The position numbers and the translations under genes are program-made. Positions 20,738-29,236 of a DNA stretch of 64,000 nt are shown here, piece after piece. Positions within the stretch are counted from its first letter, which is position 1. Each line of letters opens with the position of its first letter. The notes under the pieces are model-generated. The model searched no databases, was not told the DNA's origin, and saw only the letters and a list, made by a program, of their open reading frames with translations. This DNA comes from Gammaproteobacteria bacterium (GTDB lineage: Bacteria; Pseudomonadota; Gammaproteobacteria; HK1), in NCBI GenBank assembly GCA_021773645.1, contig JAJFJU010000002.1, positions 1 to 64,000 on the forward strand, in the 5' to 3' direction.

Positions 20738-21997
20738 ATGACAGCAGAGATGCCGGAGGAGGCCATCACCAAAGGGTTAGGGGAGGTTTTGGCTGGCCTG
20801 CAGATCTTTTTGGTGGGTGGCGCGGTGCGTGACCGCTTGCTGGAACGTGCCGATGCGGATCGGGACTGGGTGGTATTGGGTTCCACTGTAGATGAGATGC
20901 AGGCCCGCGGCTTTCAGCAAGTAGGGCGGGATTTCCCGGTTTTTCTCCATCCAAAAAGCCATGAGCAATACGCCCTAGCCCAAGGGGTGGGCGGTGTGGC
21001 CAGTGTAAGCACCACGCTGGAGGAGGATCTGGAACGTCGGGATCTCACTATCAATGCTATGGCCATGGGTGCCGATGGGGTGCTGGTAGATCCCTTTGGC
21101 GGTCGTGCGGACCTGGAGGCGGGGATATTGCGCCACGTGTCGGTACAATCTTTTGCCGAGGATCCGCTAAGGGTGCTGCGGGTTGCGCGCTTTGTGGCCC
21201 GTTATGATTTTTCCGTGGCACCCGAGACCGAAGTGCTGATGGCGAGAGTGAGTGTTAAGGACGAATTCTCGGAGCTGCCAGCGGAGCGGCTGTGGTCCGA
21301 AATTGAGCGGGCCCTGGGTGAAAAAAAGCCACGGCGTTTTATCGATACCCTGCGTGCTTGTGGGGCTCTAGCGCGGGTATTGCCGGAGGTGGATGCGATG
21401 TTCGGGGTGCCCCAGACGCCGCGTTATCACCCGGAGGTAGATACTGGGGAGCATGTGATGCTGGCGCTGGAGATGGGGGTGAGGCTGCAGGCCGATAGGC
21501 TGACTCGTTTCGCTATTCTGGTACACGATCTGGGTAAGGGAACCACTCCGCGCGCCATCTGGCCACATCATTACGGACACGAGGGTCGTAGCGTTTCGTT
21601 GGTGCAGGCGCTGTGCCAACGCCTGCGGGTGCCACGTGCCTATCGAGACCTAGGGGTACTTACTGCTCGCTATCATACGCATTGTCATCGTCTCAGCCAG
21701 TTACGAGCGAAAACCATTTTAAAGCTGCTGGAGGCCATGCGGGTGGTACATGGCGACGAACAATTACAGCGTTTTCTGCTGGCCTGTGAGGCGGATTCTC
21801 GGGGCCGCGAGGGGCATGCCGAAGGAAACTATCCACAGGCGCAGCGGTTGGCCGCAGTGGGTAAGGCCGTTAGTGCCATCCGGGCACAGGATTGCACCCC
21901 TCAAGGCAATGGCAAAATGGCGATAGCCAAGGGCCTGCGTAGTGCCCGGATGGCGGCTATTTCCGCGATGATGGCCAAGTTTAGAGAGGCTAAATAA
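20738..21997 (+). CDS. cca: CCA-adding tRNA nucleotidyltransferase with HD domain
   Basis: A 419-residue class II nucleotidyltransferase that builds or repairs the tRNA 3' CCA. The N-terminal FLVGGAVRDRLL, DADRDWVVLG, RRDLTINAMA and ARFVARYDF motifs are clear. An HD phosphohydrolase motif HDLGKGTTP follows at about residue 264, as in the multifunctional E. coli enzyme. The product begins about 20 residues upstream of the usual LVGG start; the internal alternatives are less well placed. Confidence 0.95.
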   Translation: MTAEMPEEAITKGLGEVLAGLQIFLVGGAVRDRLLERADADRDWVVLGSTVDEMQARGFQQVGRDFPVFLHPKSHEQYALAQGVGGVASVSTTLEEDLERRDLTINAMAMGADGVLVDPFGGRADLEAGILRHVSVQSFAEDPLRVLRVARFVARYDFSVAPETEVLMARVSVKDEFSELPAERLWSEIERALGEKKPRRFIDTLRACGALARVLPEVDAMFGVPQTPRYHPEVDTGEHVMLALEMGVRLQADRLTRFAILVHDLGKGTTPRAIWPHHYGHEGRSVSLVQALCQRLRVPRAYRDLGVLTARYHTHCHRLSQLRAKTILKLLEAMRVVHGDEQLQRFLLACEADSRGREGHAEGNYPQAQRLAAVGKAVSAIRAQDCTPQGNGKMAIAKGLRSARMAAISAMMAKFREAK

Positions 21998-22048
21998 AGG
22001 GTTCGTCCTATGCGCGGTTAGCAGAGCAGTCCTAAATCCAGCAGCTTG

Positions 22049-22846
22049 CTAGATGAAAATGATCAGCAGCCCCATGCCTAGGGCTAGGCGATAGAGTATG
22101 AAGGGCAGCATGCCGATCCGTTCCAGCAGGCGCAGGAAGGCATGGATACAGGCGTAGGCGCTGACTCCCGCCAGTACGATGCCGAGCCCCAGCGTATTCC
22201 AATCAACGTTATTCCCCTGTTGAATCAGTTCCAAGGTTTTCATGCCCCCGGCCAGGACGATCACCGGAATGGATAGCAGGAAGGAAAAGCGTGCCGCGGC
22301 TTGCCGGTCCAGACCCAAGGCCAGCCCTGCGGTGATGGTGATACCAGAGCGTGAGGTGCCAGGAATCAATGCCAAGGCCTGAGCACAACCGATCACCAGC
22401 ACATCTCGCCAACTCAGGCTGTGCTCATCGCGCTTACGTGTACCGCTGAAATCGCTCCACCACAGCAGTAGCCCAAAAAACAGGGTGGCACCCGCAATGA
22501 CCAGTGGTCCACGCAGGGTGCTTTCCACCCAATCCCCGAGCAACAATCCGGCCAATCCCACCGGCACCGTGCCCCATAGAATGGCCCAGGCTAGACGGCT
22601 GTCACCGATGCGTTGTCGCCATATGACAGATTGGCTCCAGTCACACGTCAACACCACCAGCTCGCGACGAAAATACCCAAGTACCGCGCTCAGCGTGCCC
22701 ACATGCACGGCCACATCAAAGGCCAGCCCCTGATCGGGCCAGCCCAGCAGCTTTGGCACCAGAATCAGGTGGGCAGAACTGGATATGGGAAGAAATTCGG
22801 TAAGGCCCTGCACTAGGCCGAGTACGACGGTTTGTAACCAATCCAA
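22049..22846 (-). CDS. uppP: Undecaprenyl-diphosphatase (BacA/UppP)
   Basis: A 265-residue polytopic enzyme that recycles the lipid carrier of peptidoglycan and other glycans. The signature regions LVQGLTEFLPISSSAHLIL and ALIPGTSRSGITI are complete. The start is a TTG at 22846, supported by GGAGG 7 bp upstream. It is convergent with cca; a short piece of repeat family B lies between their ends. Confidence 0.96.
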   Translation of the reverse strand: MDWLQTVVLGLVQGLTEFLPISSSAHLILVPKLLGWPDQGLAFDVAVHVGTLSAVLGYFRRELVVLTCDWSQSVIWRQRIGDSRLAWAILWGTVPVGLAGLLLGDWVESTLRGPLVIAGATLFFGLLLWWSDFSGTRKRDEHSLSWRDVLVIGCAQALALIPGTSRSGITITAGLALGLDRQAAARFSFLLSIPVIVLAGGMKTLELIQQGNNVDWNTLGLGIVLAGVSAYACIHAFLRLLERIGMLPFILYRLALGMGLLIIFI

Positions 22847-22869
22847 AGCGATTCCTCCGTGATATCCCG

Positions 22870-23016
22870 CTAGCAGGCCGTTGAAAAATACTCAGGCGAG
22901 TGAAAGACAAGGCAAAAATCGGCGAAAAAGCGGAGCTTACATTGAGTAAGTGAGCATTTTTGGCCGGTTTTTAACGCGGTATGGTACCGCATGAGGGCGT
23001 TTCAACGGCCTGCTAG
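22870..23016. repeat. MITE-like repeat, family C (147 bp)
   Basis: Perfect 17-bp terminal inverted repeats, CTAGCAGGCCGTTGAAA at both ends, enclose about 113 bp with no coding capacity. The right-hand inverted repeat supplies the stop codon (TAG on the minus strand) of the methyltransferase gene, and the left end lies 23 bp upstream of the uppP start. Confidence 0.85.
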
Positions 23017-24236
23017 AGGCGGTTGCGCAGGTCTTGCCCGCTAAAGCCACGCAGTGGTTGTTCAAGATTCCGTCCTAGGGCGATGGCTTTAAAGCGTTCG
23101 CCCATTTCGCTGGGCAGAGTGAGTGTTTTCAGCTCCTGGATACGCTTCAGGTAGGCCATTTGATCGTTGGGGTCGGTACGGGCCAGTTGCTCCTCCAGCC
23201 CGGTACCCATGAGAAACCAGGCCTGGGTGGCGTAGCCCGCGAGCTCCAATCCTGCGTTGGTGCCGGCCTCTGCCACGGCGCTGAAATCAACGCTGGCGGT
23301 GATGTCTTGCAGGCCGGGCAGTACCAGCGGGTCAAAATGGGCGTGGTGGCGATAGTGACAGACCAGAGTGCCCTGGCGGCGTTCTGGGTGATAGTACTCG
23401 GCGCGGGTGTAGCCATAATCAAATAGCAGGATTGCCCCGGCCGCAAGGCAGTCAGCGAGGGAACGGACCCAGGCCTGGAGATGGAGGCAAAGTTCGCTAC
23501 GGTAGCCGGCGGCAAGCTGTTGGCCCAGCCCCGCTTCAATACGGGTCACGGCATTGGACAGGGGGATGGATGGCTGTCCACGCCGCCAGCTGAAACTCTC
23601 GTTATCACCGCATACTTCCAGAGGATGTGTGCCGCCGGGCTCTATTTCGAAGCAATCTACCGTGAGGGCATCAAGCACTTCATTGCCAAAAATGACACCT
23701 TTGAGTGGCTTTTTAGGGAGTTGATCGAGCCATTCGATGCGTTCGTATATGTGCGGTAGGCGTTCTTTGAGAGTGTGTTGTTGGCGCGCGCGCAGCCCAC
23801 CGCTTAGCTCCAGGATCAGGTAGCGGCGCGGGAGTTTTCCAAGTCTTTCCAATTCTTCCAGCAGATCCACGGCGAGACGGCCCGTGCCGGCTCCTAGCTC
23901 CAGGATCTCACCGTCTTCACCGTAAGGCTCCAGCAGTGCTGCGACCTGGGTGGCTACACAACATCCAAACAAGGAGGAAATCTCTGGCGCGGTAACAAAA
24001 TCACCCGCTGCCCCCAGTTGATTGGCGCCGGCACTGTAATAACCGTAATCGGGGTTATAAAGGGCGTGCTCCATGAAGCGCGAGAAAGGCAGGCCTCCAC
24101 CGTTGGCCTCAATCTCGGCATGGATGTAGTGCGCAAGCTCGGTACTGCGGATGCTGGCTTCAGCATCGGGCGTGGGTAGTCCAGCGATGGTGTTGTGCGC
24201 TGTTTTATCGGGGCTATTGTTTGGCATGATGCTCAT
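23013..24236 (-). CDS. MidA-like class I SAM-dependent methyltransferase
   Basis: A 407-residue protein of the COG1565/DUF185 (MidA, NDUFAF7-like) family. GGGLPFSRFMEHALYNPDYG (family signature), GDFVTAPEISSLFG, EILELGAGTGRLAVDLL (SAM site) and FGNEVLDALTVDCF are all present. Mitochondrial relatives methylate an arginine of a complex I subunit; the bacterial substrate is not known. The stop codon lies inside a family-C repeat. It is divergent from folM. Confidence 0.92.
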   Translation of the reverse strand: MSIMPNNSPDKTAHNTIAGLPTPDAEASIRSTELAHYIHAEIEANGGGLPFSRFMEHALYNPDYGYYSAGANQLGAAGDFVTAPEISSLFGCCVATQVAALLEPYGEDGEILELGAGTGRLAVDLLEELERLGKLPRRYLILELSGGLRARQQHTLKERLPHIYERIEWLDQLPKKPLKGVIFGNEVLDALTVDCFEIEPGGTHPLEVCGDNESFSWRRGQPSIPLSNAVTRIEAGLGQQLAAGYRSELCLHLQAWVRSLADCLAAGAILLFDYGYTRAEYYHPERRQGTLVCHYRHHAHFDPLVLPGLQDITASVDFSAVAEAGTNAGLELAGYATQAWFLMGTGLEEQLARTDPNDQMAYLKRIQELKTLTLPSEMGERFKAIALGRNLEQPLRGFSGQDLRNRL

Positions 24237-24277
24237 TGGGCCTTATCCTGCGGTGATAGACCCGACAGGAGATATAA

Positions 24278-25036
24278 ATGGCGGATTATAACGCTGGATT
24301 GGCCGGCAAGGTGGCCCTGGTGACCGGTGGCGCGCGCCGCGTAGGGGCTGGCATTGTGCGTCATCTCCATGCGCGTGGGATGAACATTGCCTTGCATTAC
24401 CGTCATTCCCTGGAGCAGGCCGAGGCGCTGGCTGCTGAGTTGAATGCGCTGCGACCAGACTCGGTTTATTTACTCCACGCGGAGCTGCTGCATCTCGATT
24501 TGCTGCATAACATGGTGGATGGGGTGTTGGACCGCAGCGGGCGGCTGGATGCCTTGGTGAACAATGCCTCCAGTTTTTTTCCCAGCCCCATGGGTGGGGT
24601 GACCGAGGCGCAGTGGGATGATCTCATGGGCACCAATCTGCGAGCGCCCTTTTTTCTTGCGCAGGCCGCGACACCGCACCTCGCTGCTTGTGATGGCTGC
24701 ATCGTCAATATTGCGGACATCCACGGTTTTCGCCCACTCAAAGGTTACCCGGTTTACAGCATGGCCAAGGCCGGTTTGATCATGTTGACTCACGCCCTGG
24801 CTCGGGAGCTGGGGCCCAGCGTGCGGGTAAACGGGGTGGCGCCGGGTGCCATTTTGTGGCCGGAGGATGGTCTCGATGAAGTTACTCGCCAGCGGGTAGT
24901 GGCGCGCACCGCACTAAAGCGTCGCGGCACTCCGGAGGATATTGCCCGCACCGTTGGTTTTCTGGTTGCCGATGCGACCTATGTCACCGGCGAGGTGATC
25001 AGCGTGGATGGTGGGCGAATGTTGGGGGGGAGTTAA
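24278..25036 (+). CDS. folM: Pteridine reductase / dihydromonapterin reductase (SDR)
   Basis: A 252-residue short-chain dehydrogenase. The arginine-bearing cofactor motif TGGARRVGAGI is typical of pteridine reductases, with NNASSFFPSPMG and the catalytic YSMAKAG. It reduces dihydropterins with NADPH and can stand in for dihydrofolate reductase. Two folate-pathway genes, folK and folB, lie close by on the other strand, supporting the assignment. Its end overlaps the convergent Nudix gene by 4 bp. Confidence 0.85.
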   Translation: MADYNAGLAGKVALVTGGARRVGAGIVRHLHARGMNIALHYRHSLEQAEALAAELNALRPDSVYLLHAELLHLDLLHNMVDGVLDRSGRLDALVNNASSFFPSPMGGVTEAQWDDLMGTNLRAPFFLAQAATPHLAACDGCIVNIADIHGFRPLKGYPVYSMAKAGLIMLTHALARELGPSVRVNGVAPGAILWPEDGLDEVTRQRVVARTALKRRGTPEDIARTVGFLVADATYVTGEVISVDGGRMLGGS

Positions 25037-25626
25037 TCCGCGTTGCTGATGTCTTGTGCGGAGATTCTGAAGCGAGGATCTCCTGGCTTGCCATCGCGCC
25101 GCAGGATGTCACCGCTGTAGACGCGCGTGCGGTGGTCTGCACGGTCTTGCCAGTAGAGCTCCAGGGTTTTGCTGATGGCCGGGAAGGCAAGTTCATCCCA
25201 GGGAATGTCCTTGGCATCAAACAGCCCGACCTCCAGGCTTTCATAGCCTGGGGCATACTCTTCTTTCAGTAATTTTCCACGATAGATGAGATAGATCTGA
25301 CTAATGTGGGGGATGCTGAAGAAGGAAAACAACGGGCCTATTTCTACCTGAGCACAGGCCTCTTCCAGGGTCTCGCGTGCGGCGCAGGTGGTTGTTGTTT
25401 CACCGTTTTCCATATAACCCGCAGGCAAAGTCCAGTAGCCGTGGCGCGGTTCTATGGCACGGCGGCAGAGCAAAATTTGGCCCTCCCACTCGGGGATGCA
25501 GCCAGCTACGACTTTGGGATTTTGGTAGTGGATAAACCCGCATTGCTGGCACACGTGGCGCAGCCTATCGTCGCCTTCCGGCACGATTTGGCTGATAGAG
25601 CCGCCGCACTCACTGCAAAACTTCAT
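25033..25626 (-). CDS. Zinc-ribbon Nudix hydrolase
   Basis: A 197-residue protein with an N-terminal CSEC...CQQC zinc ribbon and a Nudix box beginning GYMENGE and ending RETLEEAC. This two-domain form is found among NUDIX enzymes that act on NADH, ADP-ribose or similar diphosphates; the substrate cannot be told here. The ATG at 25626 gives the canonical MKFCSECGG start and overlaps the folK stop by 4 bp. The longer upstream reading overlaps folK and is rejected. Confidence 0.9.
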   Translation of the reverse strand: MKFCSECGGSISQIVPEGDDRLRHVCQQCGFIHYQNPKVVAGCIPEWEGQILLCRRAIEPRHGYWTLPAGYMENGETTTTCAARETLEEACAQVEIGPLFSFFSIPHISQIYLIYRGKLLKEEYAPGYESLEVGLFDAKDIPWDELAFPAISKTLELYWQDRADHRTRVYSGDILRRDGKPGDPRFRISAQDISNAD

Positions 25627-26141
25627 CCTCTGCCTCTTCCCTTTGCACGCTGACTGCCAGCTGTGGATATCCGATGCATTGTCTCTGTCGATTGCGGGTG
25701 CTCTCGCCATAGCGTGGCAAAGCTGAGCTCCGATAAGGGATGACATAGCTCACCGGCGAGCTCGGCCAATGGGCAAAGCACAAAGGATTCACGCAGGATC
25801 TCGTCACGGGGCAATTCCAGCCCGGCTTCATGGCTGATCAGCTCGCCATAGAGGATGAGATCCAGGTCCATGGTCCGTGGCCCAAAGCGCGGTGCTTGCC
25901 GATCTCGCTGGCAGGCGTCCTCAATCCGATGTAGTTCGGCCACTACCTTGGGTGGGGGTACCGCGGTACTAAAGCTCACCACCAGATTATGAAAAGGGGC
26001 TCCGTCGAAACCGACCGCGGGGGTTTCGTAAATCGATGATTGCGCCAGCCCAGGGTAATGGCTCTCCAGCAGGCTAAGCGCCTGAGGGATATGGCGTTCC
26101 GGCTCAATGTTGCTGCCAACACTGACAAAGGCGCGGACCAT
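25623..26141 (-). CDS. folK: 6-hydroxymethyl-7,8-dihydropterin pyrophosphokinase
   Basis: A 172-residue kinase of folate synthesis. The N-terminal FVSVGSNIEPERH, YETPAVGF and the signature FGPRTMDLDLILYG are complete. It is 1 bp after folB on the minus strand. In the same pathway FolB makes its substrate, so the two genes are functionally paired. Confidence 0.95.
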   Translation of the reverse strand: MVRAFVSVGSNIEPERHIPQALSLLESHYPGLAQSSIYETPAVGFDGAPFHNLVVSFSTAVPPPKVVAELHRIEDACQRDRQAPRFGPRTMDLDLILYGELISHEAGLELPRDEILRESFVLCPLAELAGELCHPLSELSFATLWREHPQSTETMHRISTAGSQRAKGRGRG

Positions 26142-26142
26142 A

Positions 26143-26499
26143 TTATTTCCGTTCGCCCCGTTCGATGATCACGCCTACATCACGAGCGCCTTTAACCGCT
26201 CCCGGTTTGCTGACGCGCAGTCGTAGCCAGGGTACGCCAAATTCCTCACGCACCAACGCCGCTACCCGTTCTGCTAGGGTTTCTACTAGCTGGAAGGGAT
26301 GGTCTTGGATAAAGCCGTTCACTCGCTGGGCTACGGCTTTGTAGTTGAGGGTATCTTCGATGTCGTCACTGAGGGCGGCATGGGCAATGTCCGCCCCCAT
26401 TTCCAAGTCTAATTCCAATCTCTGGTGGATACGTTTTTCCCATTCGTAAATGCCGATGACCGCATCGACGCGCAGCTTGTTGATATAGACGATATCCAT
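26143..26499 (-). CDS. folB: Dihydroneopterin aldolase
   Basis: A 118-residue enzyme that splits dihydroneopterin in folate synthesis. The DIVYINKLRVDAVIGIYEWEK start, DTLNYKAV and LVETLAERVA motifs are typical, with the catalytic lysine in RVSKPGAVKGARDVGV. It heads the folB-folK-Nudix set and is divergent from plsY. Confidence 0.95.
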   Translation of the reverse strand: MDIVYINKLRVDAVIGIYEWEKRIHQRLELDLEMGADIAHAALSDDIEDTLNYKAVAQRVNGFIQDHPFQLVETLAERVAALVREEFGVPWLRLRVSKPGAVKGARDVGVIIERGERK

Positions 26500-26706
26500 A
26501 GGCGCTATGTTAACCCGGATGACCTAGCCTGATGGCAGCGATACTGACCTCCACCGTCATTACCCGTGAAAACGGATAATCCAGGGCGCAAAGGCGATTC
26601 AGGCAATTTGATGGGTACTCACGATGCCTCACTATGTGGCTTGACCCCTTCCCATGCTCGGGGGTTCAATGGCCGCTAATTATTTAAGGCGATTTCACCC
26701 GTATTC
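26500..26706. promoter_or_regulatory. 207-bp divergent promoter region of folB and plsY
   Basis: No coding sequence or repeat family is seen. The segment separates divergent genes, so it should carry both promoters; I find no clear consensus boxes. Confidence 0.35.
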
Positions 26707-27336
26707 ATGTTAGAAGCCCTATTGCTTATTGGCGGTGCCTATCTCATAGGCTCCCTGGCCTCGGCCATAATCATATGCAAGCTCATGGGCTTGCCGGACC
26801 CGCGCTCCGTGGGTTCGGGAAATCCCGGCGCTACCAATGTGTTGCGCAGTGGCGGCAAAAAGGCGGCGGTGCTGACTTTGGCGGGGGATGTCTTTAAGGG
26901 CTGGCTGCCGGTGATGGTGGGCCATCTGCTCGGGGTGTCGCCGGAGGTACTGGCGGCGATCGCCTTTGCGGCCTTCGGTGGCCATCTGTTCCCGGTATTT
27001 TTTGGCTTTCGCGGTGGCAAGGGGGTAGCTACTGCTTTTGGTGCATCGCTGGGCCTAAGTGGCTGCCTGGGGTTGGCGATATTGCTGACCTGGCTGGCGA
27101 CGGCAGCGCTGAGTCGTTATTCCTCGCTATCCGCCTTGGTCAGTGCGCTGCTGGCACCGGTATATGCCTGGTTTTTGACCGGCGAGCTTGCCTTTGTCGT
27201 CAGTGTCGGGCTTTGTAGCCTGCTGTTGATCTGGCGACACCGTGGCAATCTGCAGCGGCTAATGAGTGGTGCCGAGGACAAAATTGGTTCCGGTAGCCAG
27301 GCTAAGACGGAGGCGTCGCCGTCCCCGGAGGAATGA
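26707..27336 (+). CDS. plsY: Acyl-phosphate glycerol-3-phosphate acyltransferase
   Basis: A 209-residue polytopic membrane enzyme that starts phospholipid synthesis using acyl-phosphate. The three signature motifs are visible: [31 protein letters not shown] and [13 protein letters not shown]. The 3' end overlaps the convergent tsaD by 35 bp. Confidence 0.95.
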   Translation: MLEALLLIGGAYLIGSLASAIIICKLMGLPDPRSVGSGNPGATNVLRSGGKKAAVLTLAGDVFKGWLPVMVGHLLGVSPEVLAAIAFAAFGGHLFPVFFGFRGGKGVATAFGASLGLSGCLGLAILLTWLATAALSRYSSLSALVSALLAPVYAWFLTGELAFVVSVGLCSLLLIWRHRGNLQRLMSGAEDKIGSGSQAKTEASPSPEE

Positions 27337-28336
27337 GCGTGTCCAGCGGCCAGCGCGGGCGGACGTTAAAGCCTGGTCCTTCTTTTTCTCCCGCCTGCAA
27401 TCGACGGTAGCCGGCATAGGCGACCATGGCGCCATTATCGGTACAGAATTCCGCGCGGGGGAAATAAACCCGGGTGCCGGTTTTTTCCGCTAATCCAGTG
27501 AGCGCTGCGCGCAAGCGTTGATTGGCTCCTACGCCGCCGCCCACCACCAGAGCGCGTGCACCGCTTTGCTCCAGGGCACGCTTGCACTTGATGCGTAACG
27601 TATCCACCACCGCATCCTCGAAGCATCGGGCAATGTCGGCGTGTGTTTGCGGGTCAGATGGAGCCTTGCGGATGGTGTTCATGGCGTGGGTTTTGATGCC
27701 GCTGAAGCTGAAATCCAGCCCCGGTCGATCAGTCATGGGGCGCGGAAAGTGAAAGCGTCCCGGCTGGCCCTGCGTGGCCAGTTTCGCCAGCGCCGGTCCA
27801 CCGGGGTAATCTAGCCCTAGCAGTTTGGCAGTTTTGTCGAAGGCCTCGCCCACCGCATCGTCCAGGCTTTCGCCGAGCAGGGTGTAGTGGCCAACCGCCT
27901 GCACCTCGATCAGCAGGGTATGGCCACCTGAGACCAGTAGTGCCACCAAGGGGAAGTCAGGGGGATCGGGCTCCAGCATGGGTGCCAGCAGATGCGCCTC
28001 CATATGGTGGACGCCGATGGCCGGGATATCCCAGGCCAGCGCCAGTGAGCGGCCCACGGCGGCTCCTACCAATAAAGCACCCACCAAGCCCGGACCTGCG
28101 GTATAGGCTATGCCGGCTATATCTGAGGCTGTGCTGCCAGCCTCTGCCATGACTTCGCGAATGAGAGGCACGGTGCGCTGGATGTGATCACGGGAGGCGA
28201 GTTCCGGGACGACACCGCCATAGCGTGCATGCAACGCCACCTGACTGTGCAGGGCGTGGGCCAGTAGTCCGCGCTCGCCGTCGTAAAGGGCGATTCCGGT
28301 TTCGTCGCAGGACGTTTCGATACCTAATACTTGCAT
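27302..28336 (-). CDS. tsaD: tRNA threonylcarbamoyladenosine transferase subunit TsaD
   Basis: A 344-residue ASKHA-fold enzyme that completes the t6A37 modification. [41 protein letters not shown] (metal-binding histidines), SGGHTLL and [13 protein letters not shown] are the family motifs. It is divergent from rpsU, the classic tsaD/rpsU-dnaG-rpoD arrangement of gammaproteobacteria. Confidence 0.97.
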   Translation of the reverse strand: MQVLGIETSCDETGIALYDGERGLLAHALHSQVALHARYGGVVPELASRDHIQRTVPLIREVMAEAGSTASDIAGIAYTAGPGLVGALLVGAAVGRSLALAWDIPAIGVHHMEAHLLAPMLEPDPPDFPLVALLVSGGHTLLIEVQAVGHYTLLGESLDDAVGEAFDKTAKLLGLDYPGGPALAKLATQGQPGRFHFPRPMTDRPGLDFSFSGIKTHAMNTIRKAPSDPQTHADIARCFEDAVVDTLRIKCKRALEQSGARALVVGGGVGANQRLRAALTGLAEKTGTRVYFPRAEFCTDNGAMVAYAGYRRLQAGEKEGPGFNVRPRWPLDTLIPPGTATPPS

Positions 28337-28459
28337 GGGGTTCTATTACCGAACATAAGTGCTTTACAGCCTTCAAGTAAAATACGTAAACTTAGCCGTT
28401 TGGATCCTCGGCCCGGGAAGGGGCGTGGACCTGTAGCCTAGAGTTTATGAGGAAATGGT

Positions 28460-28678
28460 ATGCCCAGTGTGAGTGTTAGAGATAATGAGTCCTTTGATAT
28501 CGCCATGCGGCGCTTCAAGCGGTCCTGCGAAAAGGCGGGGACCCTGACCGAGGTGCGTCGTCGCGAATTTTATGAAAAACCTACTTCTGTGCGCAAACGC
28601 AAAGCTGCGGCCGCGGTTAAGCGTCATCAGAAGAAGATCTCTCGCGAGACGGAACGGATGGCTCAGCGTCGTTACTGA
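28460..28678 (+). CDS. rpsU: Ribosomal protein bS21
   Basis: A 72-residue basic protein of the small subunit, needed for initiation at natural mRNAs. [20 protein letters not shown] and [12 protein letters not shown] are nearly invariant. AGGAAATG precedes the start. First gene of the macromolecular synthesis operon with yqeY, dnaG and rpoD. Confidence 0.98.
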   Translation: MPSVSVRDNESFDIAMRRFKRSCEKAGTLTEVRRREFYEKPTSVRKRKAAAAVKRHQKKISRETERMAQRRY

Positions 28679-28702
28679 TTCGCGCCTACGCTATTTATCC
28701 TT

Positions 28703-29170
28703 GTGAGCGACGAACAGACCCTTAGAGAACGTATCCTGGCTGAGACCAAGGATGCTATGCGGGCCCGTGACAAGGAAAAGCTTGCGGTGCTGCGCATGGT
28801 GACCGCCGCGGTGAAGCAGATAGAAGTAGATACTCGCCAGATACCCGAGGATCCGGAGGTGCTGGCGGTGTTGGGCAAGATGCTCAAACAGCGCAGAGAT
28901 TCCTTGGAGCAGTTTAATAAAGCCGGGCGAGACGATCTCGCCGCACAGGAATCCTTTGAGATAACAATCATCGAGGCTTATTTGCCTACGGCGCTGGGTG
29001 AGGCCGAGATAGCGGAGGCGATTGCTGCCGCAGTGGCGGAATCCGGTGCAGCCTCGATGCGTGACATGGGTAAGGTCATGGGCTTGCTGAAAACCCGTCT
29101 TGCCGGTCGTGCCGATTTTGGTCGGGTGAGTGGCCAGGTAAAACAGCAACTCTCCAAACTGGCAGGCTGA
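28703..29170 (+). CDS. GatB/YqeY domain protein
   Basis: A 155-residue helical protein of the YqeY family, related to the tRNA-binding tail of GatB. LAETKDAMRARDKEKLAVLRM, AYLPTALGEAEI and MRDMGKVMGLLKTRLAGRADF match the family. The start is a GTG at 28703. It sits between rpsU and dnaG, as in many gammaproteobacteria. Its function is not established. Confidence 0.93.
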   Translation: MSDEQTLRERILAETKDAMRARDKEKLAVLRMVTAAVKQIEVDTRQIPEDPEVLAVLGKMLKQRRDSLEQFNKAGRDDLAAQESFEITIIEAYLPTALGEAEIAEAIAAAVAESGAASMRDMGKVMGLLKTRLAGRADFGRVSGQVKQQLSKLAG

Positions 29171-29236
29171 TAGCTCTACTCCCTCGCATCAGGGAATTGC
29201 CCGCCAGCGACACTTTTCTGAAGCATCGAGGCGGAT

